Shown piece by piece: positions 14,348 to 21,572 of a DNA stretch of 23,082 nucleotides. The stretch spans positions 274-23,355 of the forward strand of contig DBXJ01000039.1 of NCBI GenBank assembly GCA_002309475.1. Direction: 5' to 3'. Within the stretch, counting starts at the first letter, position 1, and each line of letters starts with the position of its first letter. Position numbers and translations under genes: made by a program. This stretch comes from Bacteroidales bacterium UBA1215. Its GTDB lineage: Bacteria > Bacteroidota > Bacteroidia > Bacteroidales > WCHB1-69. The notes beneath the pieces are model-generated. The model made no database searches. It worked only from the letters and a program-made list of their open reading frames with translations, and was not told the DNA's origin.

Positions 14348-14797
14348 TTATTGATTATCTTCCGCTAACCATTGTACATACGAAGATGCCGTTTCGCCAA
14401 GGGTAATGCTATACAATTGCACTCCTTTGGGCAGATGAGGTTGTATCAATGGAACAAAATCCATGATAAAATTTTCAGAAGTCGGCTGATAGTCAACTAT
14501 TTCTATCTTTTTGTAATATTTTTTCAACATTTCTATCAAATCTTGACTGGTTTGAGAACTCAATACCAAAGCATGATCGAAGCGTTGAATAATAGAGCCT
14601 TCGACAATATGTTTTAAGTCGGAAAAATCCATCAACATGCCGTTTTTAGGGGAATTGACATCTTGTATCGGCTCCCCTTTTACCGTTACTTCCAAACGAT
14701 AGGAATGACCGTGAATATTTCTGCACAAGCCATCATAAAAATTCAAGGCATGTGCCATTTCAAAATGAAAACATTTTGTCAATCTTACTATACTCAT
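14348..14797 (-). CDS. queD: 6-carboxytetrahydropterin synthase (QueD/PTPS family)
   Basis: QueD makes 6-carboxy-tetrahydropterin from dihydroneopterin triphosphate on the path to preQ0 and queuosine. From the ATG at 14797 the protein is 149 residues, the usual size. Zinc ligands are visible as His16 (FEMAHAL) and His29/His31 in CRNIHGHSY, with Cys25 as the catalytic Cys of the QueD type, which argues against the PTPS-III folate-type enzyme that has Glu there. SENFIMDFVPL and ITLGETASSYVQW complete the pattern. It follows the endonuclease gene by 2 nt and is likely translated from its transcript. Other queuosine genes are not in the window. Confidence 0.9.
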   Translation of the reverse strand: MSIVRLTKCFHFEMAHALNFYDGLCRNIHGHSYRLEVTVKGEPIQDVNSPKNGMLMDFSDLKHIVEGSIIQRFDHALVLSSQTSQDLIEMLKKYYKKIEIVDYQPTSENFIMDFVPLIQPHLPKGVQLYSITLGETASSYVQWLAEDNQ

Positions 14798-14799
14798 AA

Positions 14800-15876
14800 C
14801 TAATCTTTTTTTTGTTTGACAATTTTTTTGTAAACTTTTAATCCATTTTGCCTTGTCAACAACAAGCAATAGACATTGTTAGATAAATGCGACAGGTCTA
14901 ATTGCGTTCCGTTTTCCACTATACCTTTTTGCAAAGTTCGCCCACAAATATCCAAAATTTGATAAGCGGTTGGTTCGTTGGTATTGATAGTGAGCATATC
15001 GTTGAAAGGATTAGGATATACATCTATTGTAAAAGCAATTTCCTCTATGCGTGTGGAATCATCTGTCGGCAGCAAATTCCACGGCTGCCCCACACTATCG
15101 CCCCAAATATATTCTGCCAATACAGGATAATCAATAAACGGATTCCTATTGTATTGATAAGCATATACGGCATTGTTTCTATTGATTTCTTTGTTGCTAA
15201 CCGGGTCCTGACGATGCCATTTGAGCAGCAAATTCAAACTCCATGTGTTAAAAGAAGGATAAGCGGTATTGTTGATCATTGCTGACGACGGCCACAAGGT
15301 TTGTTCATTTTCGTAGCAGGTGACTACATAAAAATAGGTACGGGCAAAATCGCCTTTGTATTCATCGGCAGGCTCGAACACCACATCGGAATAACCTGAA
15401 AAAGTGCAATTGCCGAGTTTTCCTAAACCATATACGGTGCCGGAAGAACATTCTCCCAAGGGATAACTGCCACGCATATTGTTGACTTTGCCGTCTGTAG
15501 GATAGATATGATGCAAATCGGTCGCCATGGCTGAACGGGATGTAAACCAACTTTGCGGGAAAGAGTGTTCACGATTGTAGCAGTCGCAAATATTTTTATA
15601 GTTGCCGCATTGATCATTGCTATACACAAAATGGCAATCGGAATACATATCCCACACATAATTGCCGGCACTTCGCAAATCGGTCGTATAAAAACACTGC
15701 CACAAAGTATCATAGCTAAGTTCGTGATGCGGGTTGATGATACCGGCCAAGGCCGTTTTCAAACCGGCAGACGACAAGCCGTTGGCATCAGCATAATACT
15801 GCTCCAAATGTTGTGCATGCAACGAAACAATTGCACAAAACAAAAAAACGATACCGCAAAAACTTATTTTTTTCAT
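14800..15876 (-). CDS. Secreted endonuclease I family nuclease with T9SS sorting domain
   Basis: A 358-residue exported nuclease. Residues 1-22 form a signal peptide (ending SLHAQ). The endonuclease I (EndA/NucM) core has NREHSFPQSWF with His104 as the likely general base, DLHHIYPTDGKVNNMRGSYPLGE at about 120-142 with metal-binding Asn residues, and many Cys. The last 75 or so residues form a T9SS type A sorting domain: VYPNPFNDMLTIN, YQILDICGRTLQKG, LDLSHLSNNVY and a final KVYKKIVKQ strand. The protein should therefore cross the outer membrane by T9SS and be surface-bound or released, perhaps for DNA scavenging or biofilm DNA. The gene leads a two-gene operon with queD. Confidence 0.9.
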   Translation of the reverse strand: MKKISFCGIVFLFCAIVSLHAQHLEQYYADANGLSSAGLKTALAGIINPHHELSYDTLWQCFYTTDLRSAGNYVWDMYSDCHFVYSNDQCGNYKNICDCYNREHSFPQSWFTSRSAMATDLHHIYPTDGKVNNMRGSYPLGECSSGTVYGLGKLGNCTFSGYSDVVFEPADEYKGDFARTYFYVVTCYENEQTLWPSSAMINNTAYPSFNTWSLNLLLKWHRQDPVSNKEINRNNAVYAYQYNRNPFIDYPVLAEYIWGDSVGQPWNLLPTDDSTRIEEIAFTIDVYPNPFNDMLTINTNEPTAYQILDICGRTLQKGIVENGTQLDLSHLSNNVYCLLLTRQNGLKVYKKIVKQKKD

Positions 15877-15891
15877 CTCTTATTGAGATTG

Positions 15892-15899
15892 CAAAGGTA
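15892..15899 (-). promoter_or_regulatory. -7 box for the endonuclease-queD operon
   Basis: On the minus strand TACCTTTG matches TAnnTTTG and lies 15 nt before the start codon at 15876, giving a very short leader. No TTTG at the expected -33 position is evident. Confidence 0.5.
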
Positions 15900-16008
15900 G
15901 TATTTTTTCTGCTATTGAGAAGTGTTTTCTTATAGAATCGTTAATATTAAACAAAATATTGTTAAAAAAAATAAATATCCACCCTTTTAAAGAAAACAAT
16001 ATTTTTTA

Positions 16009-16016
16009 TACCTTTG
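16009..16016 (+). promoter_or_regulatory. eno: -7 box for eno
   Basis: TACCTTTG matches TAnnTTTG and lies 47 nt before the enolase ATG. The 187-nt divergent region (15877-16063) holds this box and the endonuclease box; nothing else was seen in it. Confidence 0.5.
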
Positions 16017-16063
16017 CCCGATTTTTTAATAACATTACATTAACATTTTAATACATTTATACT

Positions 16064-17353
16064 ATGAGTAGAATAGTACATATTGCAGGAAGACAAATAT
16101 TAGATTCAAGAGGGAATCCAACAGTAGAAGTTGACGTTTATACAGAAGCCGGAGCCATGGGACGTGCAGCCGTTCCTTCCGGTGCATCCACAGGTGTGCA
16201 CGAAGCTGTAGAACTTCGTGACGGCGACAAAACTTTATTTATGGGCAAAGGAACATTGAAAGCTGTTCAAAATGTCAACAAAACCATTGCTGAAGAATTG
16301 AAAGGATATCCTGTTGACAGACAAGATATTATAGATGCAAGAATGATCGACTTGGACGGCACCGACAATAAAGGCAATTTGGGTGCCAATGCCATTTTAG
16401 GCGTTTCTTTAGCTTGTGCAAAAGCAGCCGCCTTGGAATCCGGTCAAGATTTGTATCGTTATATCGGCGGAGTAAATGCCAACACCCTTCCTATTCCTAT
16501 GATGAACATTCTAAACGGCGGTTCTCATGCCGACAATGCAATCGACTTTCAGGAATTTATGATTATGCCTATTGGTGCAGAAAGTTTTTCGGAAGGTTTG
16601 CGTTGGGGAGCGGAAATTTTTCATAACTTAAAAACTGTCTTGAAAGACAAAGGTTATTCTACCAATGTTGGTGACGAAGGCGGTTTTGCCCCGAATCTTA
16701 AATCCAACGAAGAAGCAGTAGAAGTAATTCTTCAAGCTATAGAAAAAGCAGGTCGTAAGCCGGGTGATGAAATTTGCATTGCCTTAGACCCTGCCGCTTC
16801 GGAATTTTTTGACACAGAAAAAAATATTTATAAATTAAAATGGTCAACAGGTGAAGAACTTACTCCTGCCCAAATGGTTGACTACTGGAAAAATTGGGTG
16901 GAAAAATATCCGATTGTTTCCATTGAAGACGGTATGGCAGAAGACGATTGGGACGGATGGAAACTGTTGACAGACCAAATCGGCGATCAAATTCAATTGG
17001 TAGGTGACGATTTGTTTGTTACCAACACCCAACGCTTGATTACCGGCATTGAAAAAGGTGTTGCCAATTCCATTTTAATCAAAGTAAACCAAATCGGTAC
17101 GCTGACAGAAACTATCGATGCCGTTAATTTGGCATATCGCAACGGCTACACCGCTATTATCAGCCACCGCTCCGGTGAAACGGAAGACACTACCATTGCA
17201 GACTTGGCAGTCGCTTTAAATACAGGTTTGATAAAGACCGGTTCGGCAAGTCGTACCGATAGAATTTGCAAATACAATCAACTAATGCGTATTGAAGAAT
17301 CTTTAGGAGAAACTGCAAGATATATCGGTAAGAATTTTATCTACGCAAAATAA
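16064..17353 (+). CDS. eno: Enolase
   Basis: Enolase converts 2-phosphoglycerate to phosphoenolpyruvate in glycolysis. The 429-residue product has full family length and conserved blocks throughout: the N-terminal IAGRQILDSRGNPTVEVDV, VPSGASTGVHEAVELRDGD, GANAILGVSLACAKA, MNILNGGSHADN, NVGDEGGFAPN, the metal ligands in IALDPAASEF and VSIEDGMAEDDW and VGDDLFVTN, the catalytic Lys in ILIKVNQIGTLTET, and ISHRSGETEDTTIADLAV. It has its own -7 box upstream and a strong hairpin terminator downstream, so it is probably mainly a single-gene transcript. Confidence 0.98.
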   Translation: MSRIVHIAGRQILDSRGNPTVEVDVYTEAGAMGRAAVPSGASTGVHEAVELRDGDKTLFMGKGTLKAVQNVNKTIAEELKGYPVDRQDIIDARMIDLDGTDNKGNLGANAILGVSLACAKAAALESGQDLYRYIGGVNANTLPIPMMNILNGGSHADNAIDFQEFMIMPIGAESFSEGLRWGAEIFHNLKTVLKDKGYSTNVGDEGGFAPNLKSNEEAVEVILQAIEKAGRKPGDEICIALDPAASEFFDTEKNIYKLKWSTGEELTPAQMVDYWKNWVEKYPIVSIEDGMAEDDWDGWKLLTDQIGDQIQLVGDDLFVTNTQRLITGIEKGVANSILIKVNQIGTLTETIDAVNLAYRNGYTAIISHRSGETEDTTIADLAVALNTGLIKTGSASRTDRICKYNQLMRIEESLGETARYIGKNFIYAK

Positions 17354-17372
17354 AAACAACATTATATACTTG

Positions 17373-17405
17373 ATGGCGAGGAATAAATAGTTTCTCGCCA
17401 TTTTT
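17373..17405 (+). terminator. Intrinsic terminator after eno
   Basis: ATGGCGAG (17373-17380) pairs with CTCGCCAT (17394-17401), and the stem can extend by three weaker pairs around a TAAATAG loop. The distal arm runs into TTTTT (17401-17405). It lies 20 nt after the eno stop and separates eno from the membrane-protein genes. Confidence 0.85.
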
Positions 17406-17417
17406 AACCAACATACT

Positions 17418-18026
17418 ATGAATCATACACTTGCAAAAATCATTTCTGTTATATTACATCCTTTGCTGATTTTTGTAGCCTTGTATGCATTCTTGCTCAG
17501 CCAGCGACAATTTCACATAAGCACACTTTCTATGATGCGGCATGATAGTTTTTTGATTGTCTTGCTCACTATTGCCACTATTTTGTGTATTTTGCTTTTT
17601 TACAAATTAAAATGGATAAAAACGCTGACACTTTCCGATTCGCACGACAGACTTATTGCCTATTTATGTTTTATTGTGGAACTGTGCATCGTGATAAATC
17701 TCAATCTGATAGACAAAAATATGAATCCCGTGCTATTCTTGATGATTAGCATATTGTTGAATGCACTGATCAGCATTCTGGTGATTACTGTTTTTTGGAA
17801 AATAAGTGCACACACTTTTTTTATCGGCACTGCCATCGGATTTTTGCTGGCTATTCATCCCTATTGCACTTTCAACGCTGTTTTATTGTTTCCTATTTTG
17901 TTTATTTTGACAGGCATTGCGGCATCGGCTCGCTTACAACTCAATGCCCATAGCATTGCTCAAATTTATGTCGGTTTTTTGTTAGGATTGTTCGAAGCTT
18001 TGCTCAGCACAAGCATCATTCTTTAA
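17418..18026 (+). CDS. PAP2-like integral membrane protein
   Basis: The 202-residue protein is almost wholly hydrophobic, with about six membrane segments. Two places recall the PAP2 phosphatase superfamily: ISAHTF near residues 130-135 for the SGH motif, and ARLQLNAHSIAQIYVG near 172-187 for the SRxxxxxHxxxDVxxG motif. The second His is kept, but the Ser before the Arg and the Asp are changed (A-R; Q-I). An LTLSDSHDRL loop near residues 73-82 sits where the first PAP2 motif would be, without a clear KxxxxxxRP. So it may be a divergent or inactive lipid phosphatase. It starts 12 nt after the eno terminator with no clear promoter, and the M50B-like gene follows after 11 nt. Confidence 0.65.
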   Translation: MNHTLAKIISVILHPLLIFVALYAFLLSQRQFHISTLSMMRHDSFLIVLLTIATILCILLFYKLKWIKTLTLSDSHDRLIAYLCFIVELCIVINLNLIDKNMNPVLFLMISILLNALISILVITVFWKISAHTFFIGTAIGFLLAIHPYCTFNAVLLFPILFILTGIAASARLQLNAHSIAQIYVGFLLGLFEALLSTSIIL

Positions 18027-18037
18027 TACTTTAGCAA

Positions 18038-18754
18038 TTGGATATAGTTTTTTCACAATGGATACACAATACAAACGTAGAATTTTATCTACTGATGGCA
18101 TTGTGTATAGTATTGATGAGCATTCCCTTTATCGGAAAATATGTCCGCATGTTGGATACTTTTTTTCACGAAGGCGGACATGCCCTCCTATCGCTATTGT
18201 TGGGCGGACAAAAAATCAACATTAATCTTTTTAGCGACCTGTCAGGACTTACCACATGGAAATCCACCGGCAGCACTTTCAAAGATTTTTTGATTACCGC
18301 CGTGGGCTACCCTGTTTCCGCCTTGGCGAGTTGCGGGGCGTTTTATCTAATCTCCCATGGCATGCAAGACTTGTTTATCGGCATTTTGTGCATAGTGATT
18401 TTCATATTTTTATTGTTCCATATTCGCAACAGCTACGGTATATTTTGGTGTCTTACTTTCATTATATTGAATTTGTTTTTGATTGCCAAAGCCGATATCA
18501 CTATCATCAATACCGTTGCCTATGCCTACGCTTTTGTGATGTTTTTGGAATCCATCAGAAGTGTTTTGATAATTGTCAAATTAGCATTTACCGACAGCAA
18601 GCATGCCGGAGATGCTACTTTGATAGCTCGCATTACCCATCTGCCGGCGGCATTGGCGGCTATTTTATTTTTTGCTTTCAACTTTTTTGTATATCTATAT
18701 ACGATTAAACACTTTTTTCCGTTCGGAGAATATATCACTTTCATCCATTTTTGA
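18038..18754 (+). CDS. M50B-like membrane protein with HEGGH motif
   Basis: This 238-residue membrane protein has a zinc-protease-type HExxH motif (HEGGH, residues 44-48) at the end of the first membrane segment, followed by ALLSLLLGGQKININLFSDLSGLTTW and a DFLITAVGYPVSALASCGAFY segment. That order matches the M50B-like family, predicted membrane-embedded metallopeptidases. The classic second metal motif of site-2 proteases (LDG) is not evident, so activity is uncertain. About five to six further hydrophobic segments follow. The frame is closed by a stop just upstream, and its first usable codon is TTG at 18038; no ATG occurs until residue 20, inside the first membrane segment. The next gene starts 2 nt after its stop. 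Confidence 0.75.
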   Translation: MDIVFSQWIHNTNVEFYLLMALCIVLMSIPFIGKYVRMLDTFFHEGGHALLSLLLGGQKININLFSDLSGLTTWKSTGSTFKDFLITAVGYPVSALASCGAFYLISHGMQDLFIGILCIVIFIFLLFHIRNSYGIFWCLTFIILNLFLIAKADITIINTVAYAYAFVMFLESIRSVLIIVKLAFTDSKHAGDATLIARITHLPAALAAILFFAFNFFVYLYTIKHFFPFGEYITFIHF

Positions 18755-18756
18755 AT

Positions 18757-19233
18757 ATGAAAACGATTTACATTGTACGACATGCCAAAACCGGTCATCA
18801 CATTGATGATTTTGAAAGGGAGTTGTTGCCGATAGGCATTGACCGCACCCACAAGTTGGGAGACTTTTTGGCGGCACAACATTGTCAAGTGAAACATATT
18901 TATACCAGCGATGCCAAACGTGCTTTGCAAACCAGCCTTATTATTGCCGAGCATTTAGGCCTTGACAAGAATTTAATTATCAAAGAGCATGCCTTCTATG
19001 CCGGTACCCCGGACGATTATATAGACATTATTGCCGCACAAGACAACCAAGATGATTCGGTGATGTTGGTCGGACACAATCCGCAAGTGAGCAGTTTAGC
19101 CCAATTTTTTATTGCCGATTTCAGCCACTATATGCAAACAGGTGCCTGTTTCTGCATAGATTTCGAAACCGACCAATGGGAACATATCTTCACTGCCAAA
19201 CGAACCACTCGTTTTTATGTCCGCCCGGAATAA
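18757..19233 (+). CDS. sixA: SixA-like phosphohistidine phosphatase (histidine phosphatase family)
   Basis: The 158-residue protein belongs to the branch-1 histidine phosphatases. It opens with KTIYIVRHAKTG, with His9 of the RHG-type motif (here RHA) as the phospho-acceptor, and has a second catalytic His near 107 in LVGHNPQ. YTSDAKRALQTSLIIAEHLG is the standard intervening block. The small size and RHAK signature match SixA, which in enterobacteria removes phosphate from phosphohistidine on phosphotransfer proteins; the target here is unknown. The ATG at 18757, 2 nt after the preceding stop, is preferred over a TTG at 18751. It ends 1 nt from the convergent porT gene. Confidence 0.85.
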   Translation: MKTIYIVRHAKTGHHIDDFERELLPIGIDRTHKLGDFLAAQHCQVKHIYTSDAKRALQTSLIIAEHLGLDKNLIIKEHAFYAGTPDDYIDIIAAQDNQDDSVMLVGHNPQVSSLAQFFIADFSHYMQTGACFCIDFETDQWEHIFTAKRTTRFYVRPE

Positions 19234-19234
19234 T

Positions 19235-19948
19235 TTATTCAAACAAAATGGAAAAATGGAAGGTTTTGGTACTCAAACGTTCCACACTATTCGATAAGTT
19301 GTTGTCTTCCGATTTTAGAATATTGATAAGGCCATAAGACATTTTTCCTTCCAAACTTAATTTGAAACTTTCCAAATAGAAATCCACTCCGACACCTACT
19401 TGTGTGTCAAAATCGCTGGATTTGAGTTTTAATACCACCGCATTGGTAGGATTACGTTTTTTGGACCGGGAAGCCATATCGAAACTATATTGGAAACCTC
19501 CGACTACATAAAAACGGAAATTTCCCATTCTGGAAGATTTCAATTTTACCAACACCGGCAAATTGATATATACCGACTCGATACTTTGCGACCGCCACGA
19601 AATTTCATTATTTTCCCCGTATTTCAATTTGTAGTCCACCTTTCTGTCTATCAAAGAAATATTGGGAATAAAACGCAAATCGAGATAATTGCCCAAGCGA
19701 AGGCTGGCAATAATACCGATATCAAAACCACTCATACCGGTAGTTTCCACTCGCATGATGGAATCAAATTCATTCAAATTAGATTTCGGATGGATGGCTA
19801 AATTGGCAAAATTGTAGCCGATGGCATAGCCGAAATGGAATATCTTCCGGTCGTATTCCGGCATATTGTGAGGCTTCCACTGTGCCATTACTGACATGGA
19901 AACCATTACCAAACAACAAAATGCCACTATAATTTTTTTCATCTTCAT
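19235..19948 (-). CDS. porT: PorT-like T9SS outer-membrane barrel protein
   Basis: The 237-residue protein has a signal peptide ending in SVMAQ (about 23) and an eight-strand-type outer-membrane barrel pattern. WKPHNMPEYDRKIFHFGYAIGYN after the signal peptide is the hallmark start of PorT/SprT, a protein needed for type IX secretion. Further barrel features are DLRFIPNISLIDRKVDY, VYINLPVLVKLKS and FRFYVVGGFQYSFD, with a Phe-Glu end after FHFSILFE, as usual for barrel C-termini. In-frame ATGs at 19948 and 19942 are equally good starts. It is the last gene of the leftward operon, 36 nt after the heptose kinase gene. A T9SS cargo nuclease is encoded about 3.4 kb away, which agrees with T9SS being active. 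Generic PorT-family barrels are common, so the T9SS role is probable rather than certain. Confidence 0.75.
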   Translation of the reverse strand: MKMKKIIVAFCCLVMVSMSVMAQWKPHNMPEYDRKIFHFGYAIGYNFANLAIHPKSNLNEFDSIMRVETTGMSGFDIGIIASLRLGNYLDLRFIPNISLIDRKVDYKLKYGENNEISWRSQSIESVYINLPVLVKLKSSRMGNFRFYVVGGFQYSFDMASRSKKRNPTNAVVLKLKSSDFDTQVGVGVDFYLESFKLSLEGKMSYGLINILKSEDNNLSNSVERLSTKTFHFSILFE

Positions 19949-19984
19949 ATAGCAGTAACGCTATTTTTCAAAAAAAATTGTCTG

Positions 19985-20977
19985 TTAATACAAACGGTTT
20001 GCCTCCGAGAGCAATTTTTCTTTGTTGATAGTTACCACACCGACTTCTTCACAAACGATGCCGCCTGCCAAATTTGACAATGCAGCTATCTGTTGAGCGT
20101 CCATGCCGGCTGCCAGACACAAGGTGGCAACGGCAATAGTGGTATCGCCTGCTCCGGATACGTCTGCCACATTTCTTACTATGGCATTGATTCTATGCAA
20201 TTGCAATTCTTCACCTGCCAAAATTGCCATCAAGACACCTTTTTCCGACATGGTCAAAAGCAGATGCTTATGATTTTTTTGCTGCATAAATTGCCGTACA
20301 TTCGCCAACACCTCGTCGTCTAATTCCGTTTTGTCCAATTGCAAACCTTCCCGCAGTTCTTTCCAATTGGGTTTGAAAATATCGATATGATGATAATGCA
20401 AAAAATTACGTTTTTTCGGGTCCACCGTTATCGGCACCTGATATTGCTGAGCCATTGCCACCACCTCGTCAATGAGGGCGGAGGAAATCACTCCTTTGTC
20501 GTAATCTTCAAATACAATGGCGATATTTTTCTCTGTGGTGATATAATGTTTTATTTTTGCCAGCAAAGCCTGTCTGTCCTGCAGAGAAAGTTCGTCTTTT
20601 TCTTCATCGTCCATGCGTAGCAACTGCACATTGTTGCCCAAGACACGATATTTCACCGTCATTTTTCTGTCCTGACTTCGCACGATGCCGTCTATGGGCA
20701 TATTTTCTTTTTGCAACAACTGTATAAAGGTGTCGCTTTTTTTGCAAGTGCCGACTACCGAACACAAGATGGCGGTGCTTCCCATGGCTTTGATATTGAA
20801 AGCCACATTGGCAGCTCCCCCCAAGCGGGCATAACGTTGTGCTATGTCCACCACCGGCACCGGTGCCTCCGGAGATATTCGGCTTACACTGCCGACAATG
20901 TAATCGTCTAACATCACATCGCCGATAACCAATATTTTATAGTTGGAAAATTTGTCGAAAATTGCTTTATAGTCCAT
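19985..20977 (-). CDS. rfaE1: D-glycero-beta-D-manno-heptose-7-phosphate kinase (PfkB family)
   Basis: The 330-residue product is a ribokinase-family kinase of the HldE/RfaE N-terminal type, which makes heptose 1,7-bisphosphate for the ADP-heptose of LPS inner core. From MDYKAIFDKF it shows ILVIGDVMLDDYIVG, SRISPEAPVPVVDI (a diagnostic HldE block), RLGGAANVAFN and FEDYDKGV. It also has TVDPKKRNF, FKPNWKEL and the PfkB signature NVADVSGAGDTTIAVATLCLAAG near residues 262-285. The nucleotidyltransferase half of fused HldE is absent, so a separate RfaE2 would be needed. The ATG at 20977 is chosen because homology begins there. It follows the rhodanese gene by 4 nt. Confidence 0.9.
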   Translation of the reverse strand: MDYKAIFDKFSNYKILVIGDVMLDDYIVGSVSRISPEAPVPVVDIAQRYARLGGAANVAFNIKAMGSTAILCSVVGTCKKSDTFIQLLQKENMPIDGIVRSQDRKMTVKYRVLGNNVQLLRMDDEEKDELSLQDRQALLAKIKHYITTEKNIAIVFEDYDKGVISSALIDEVVAMAQQYQVPITVDPKKRNFLHYHHIDIFKPNWKELREGLQLDKTELDDEVLANVRQFMQQKNHKHLLLTMSEKGVLMAILAGEELQLHRINAIVRNVADVSGAGDTTIAVATLCLAAGMDAQQIAALSNLAGGIVCEEVGVVTINKEKLLSEANRLY

Positions 20978-20981
20978 ACAA

Positions 20982-21341
20982 TTATTTGTTTTGCTCTTTG
21001 TTTTCATTACCGCAATGACACATATATTTCGCCTTGGTTGGCAATTTGGCCTTTTGCCATGCAATCAAACCGTTTTCAATTATTTTTACCTTTTTATAGC
21101 CGTTTTCGTCTAAAATTTTTGCGGCAATTTCGCTGGAAAGACCTATGGCACAGCAAAGTATTATTTCTTTGTCTTTCGGTATCCGGGTATATTCTTTGGC
21201 AAAGACCGACAATGGTATCTTCATCACCTGCTGCATATCCATCCATACATCTTCCACCTCTATACTTTCTCTTACATCTACCAATATGGCACCTTTTTGT
21301 GCGGCTTGGTAAGCATTTTCTGCAGTTATATTTTCTATCAT
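20982..21341 (-). CDS. Single-domain rhodanese-like protein with CHC tail
   Basis: A 119-residue rhodanese-fold protein. It has ILVDVRESIEVEDVWMD early, as in rhodaneses, and the active-site loop CAIGLSS with Cys64 (preceded by Cys63) as the likely sulfur or phosphate-like anion acceptor. The usual loop is CxxGxRS, so an Arg is missing. The C-terminus carries a CHC pair (Cys108, Cys110) in KYMCHCGNENK, past the normal domain end. No signal peptide, so cytosolic; function may be sulfur transfer or regulation. The ATG at 21341 overlaps the stop of the upstream 69-aa gene by ATGA; translation is probably coupled. The kinase gene follows after 4 nt. Confidence 0.85.
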   Translation of the reverse strand: MIENITAENAYQAAQKGAILVDVRESIEVEDVWMDMQQVMKIPLSVFAKEYTRIPKDKEIILCCAIGLSSEIAAKILDENGYKKVKIIENGLIAWQKAKLPTKAKYMCHCGNENKEQNK

Positions 21342-21547
21342 GCTTCTATATTTTCTTCTGTTTCGTCGGATGACTCCTCCGGTTTGAATTTGCTTTTTAT
21401 CACATGTACTATTTTTATGATGCACATATATATTATCATAAACATAAACACCCCTATCAAGCCCCACACTGCCACCTGCCAAGTGGTGAACGAGTTGCTT
21501 GCCGAAGGGACTGCCTGTGCCGTATCTTGCAATAAAAACGGAATCAT
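21338..21547 (-). CDS. Small single-pass membrane protein of unknown function
   Basis: I do not recognise this 69-residue protein. Residues 1-22 are polar, about 24-47 are a strong membrane segment (WQVAVWGLIGVFMFMIIYMC), and the remainder begins with Lys residues and ends in an acidic tail (PEESSDETEENIEA). Positive residues just after the segment suggest a cytoplasmic C-terminus. It is very likely real: it lies between a HAD hydrolase gene (25-nt gap) and a rhodanese gene (4-nt ATGA overlap) on the same strand, and its composition is that of a membrane protein rather than a chance frame. It might anchor or dock one of these neighbours at the inner membrane; that is inference. Confidence 0.65.
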   Translation of the reverse strand: MIPFLLQDTAQAVPSASNSFTTWQVAVWGLIGVFMFMIIYMCIIKIVHVIKSKFKPEESSDETEENIEA

Positions 21548-21572
21548 CTTCTTATATTTACTTAATCGTATT

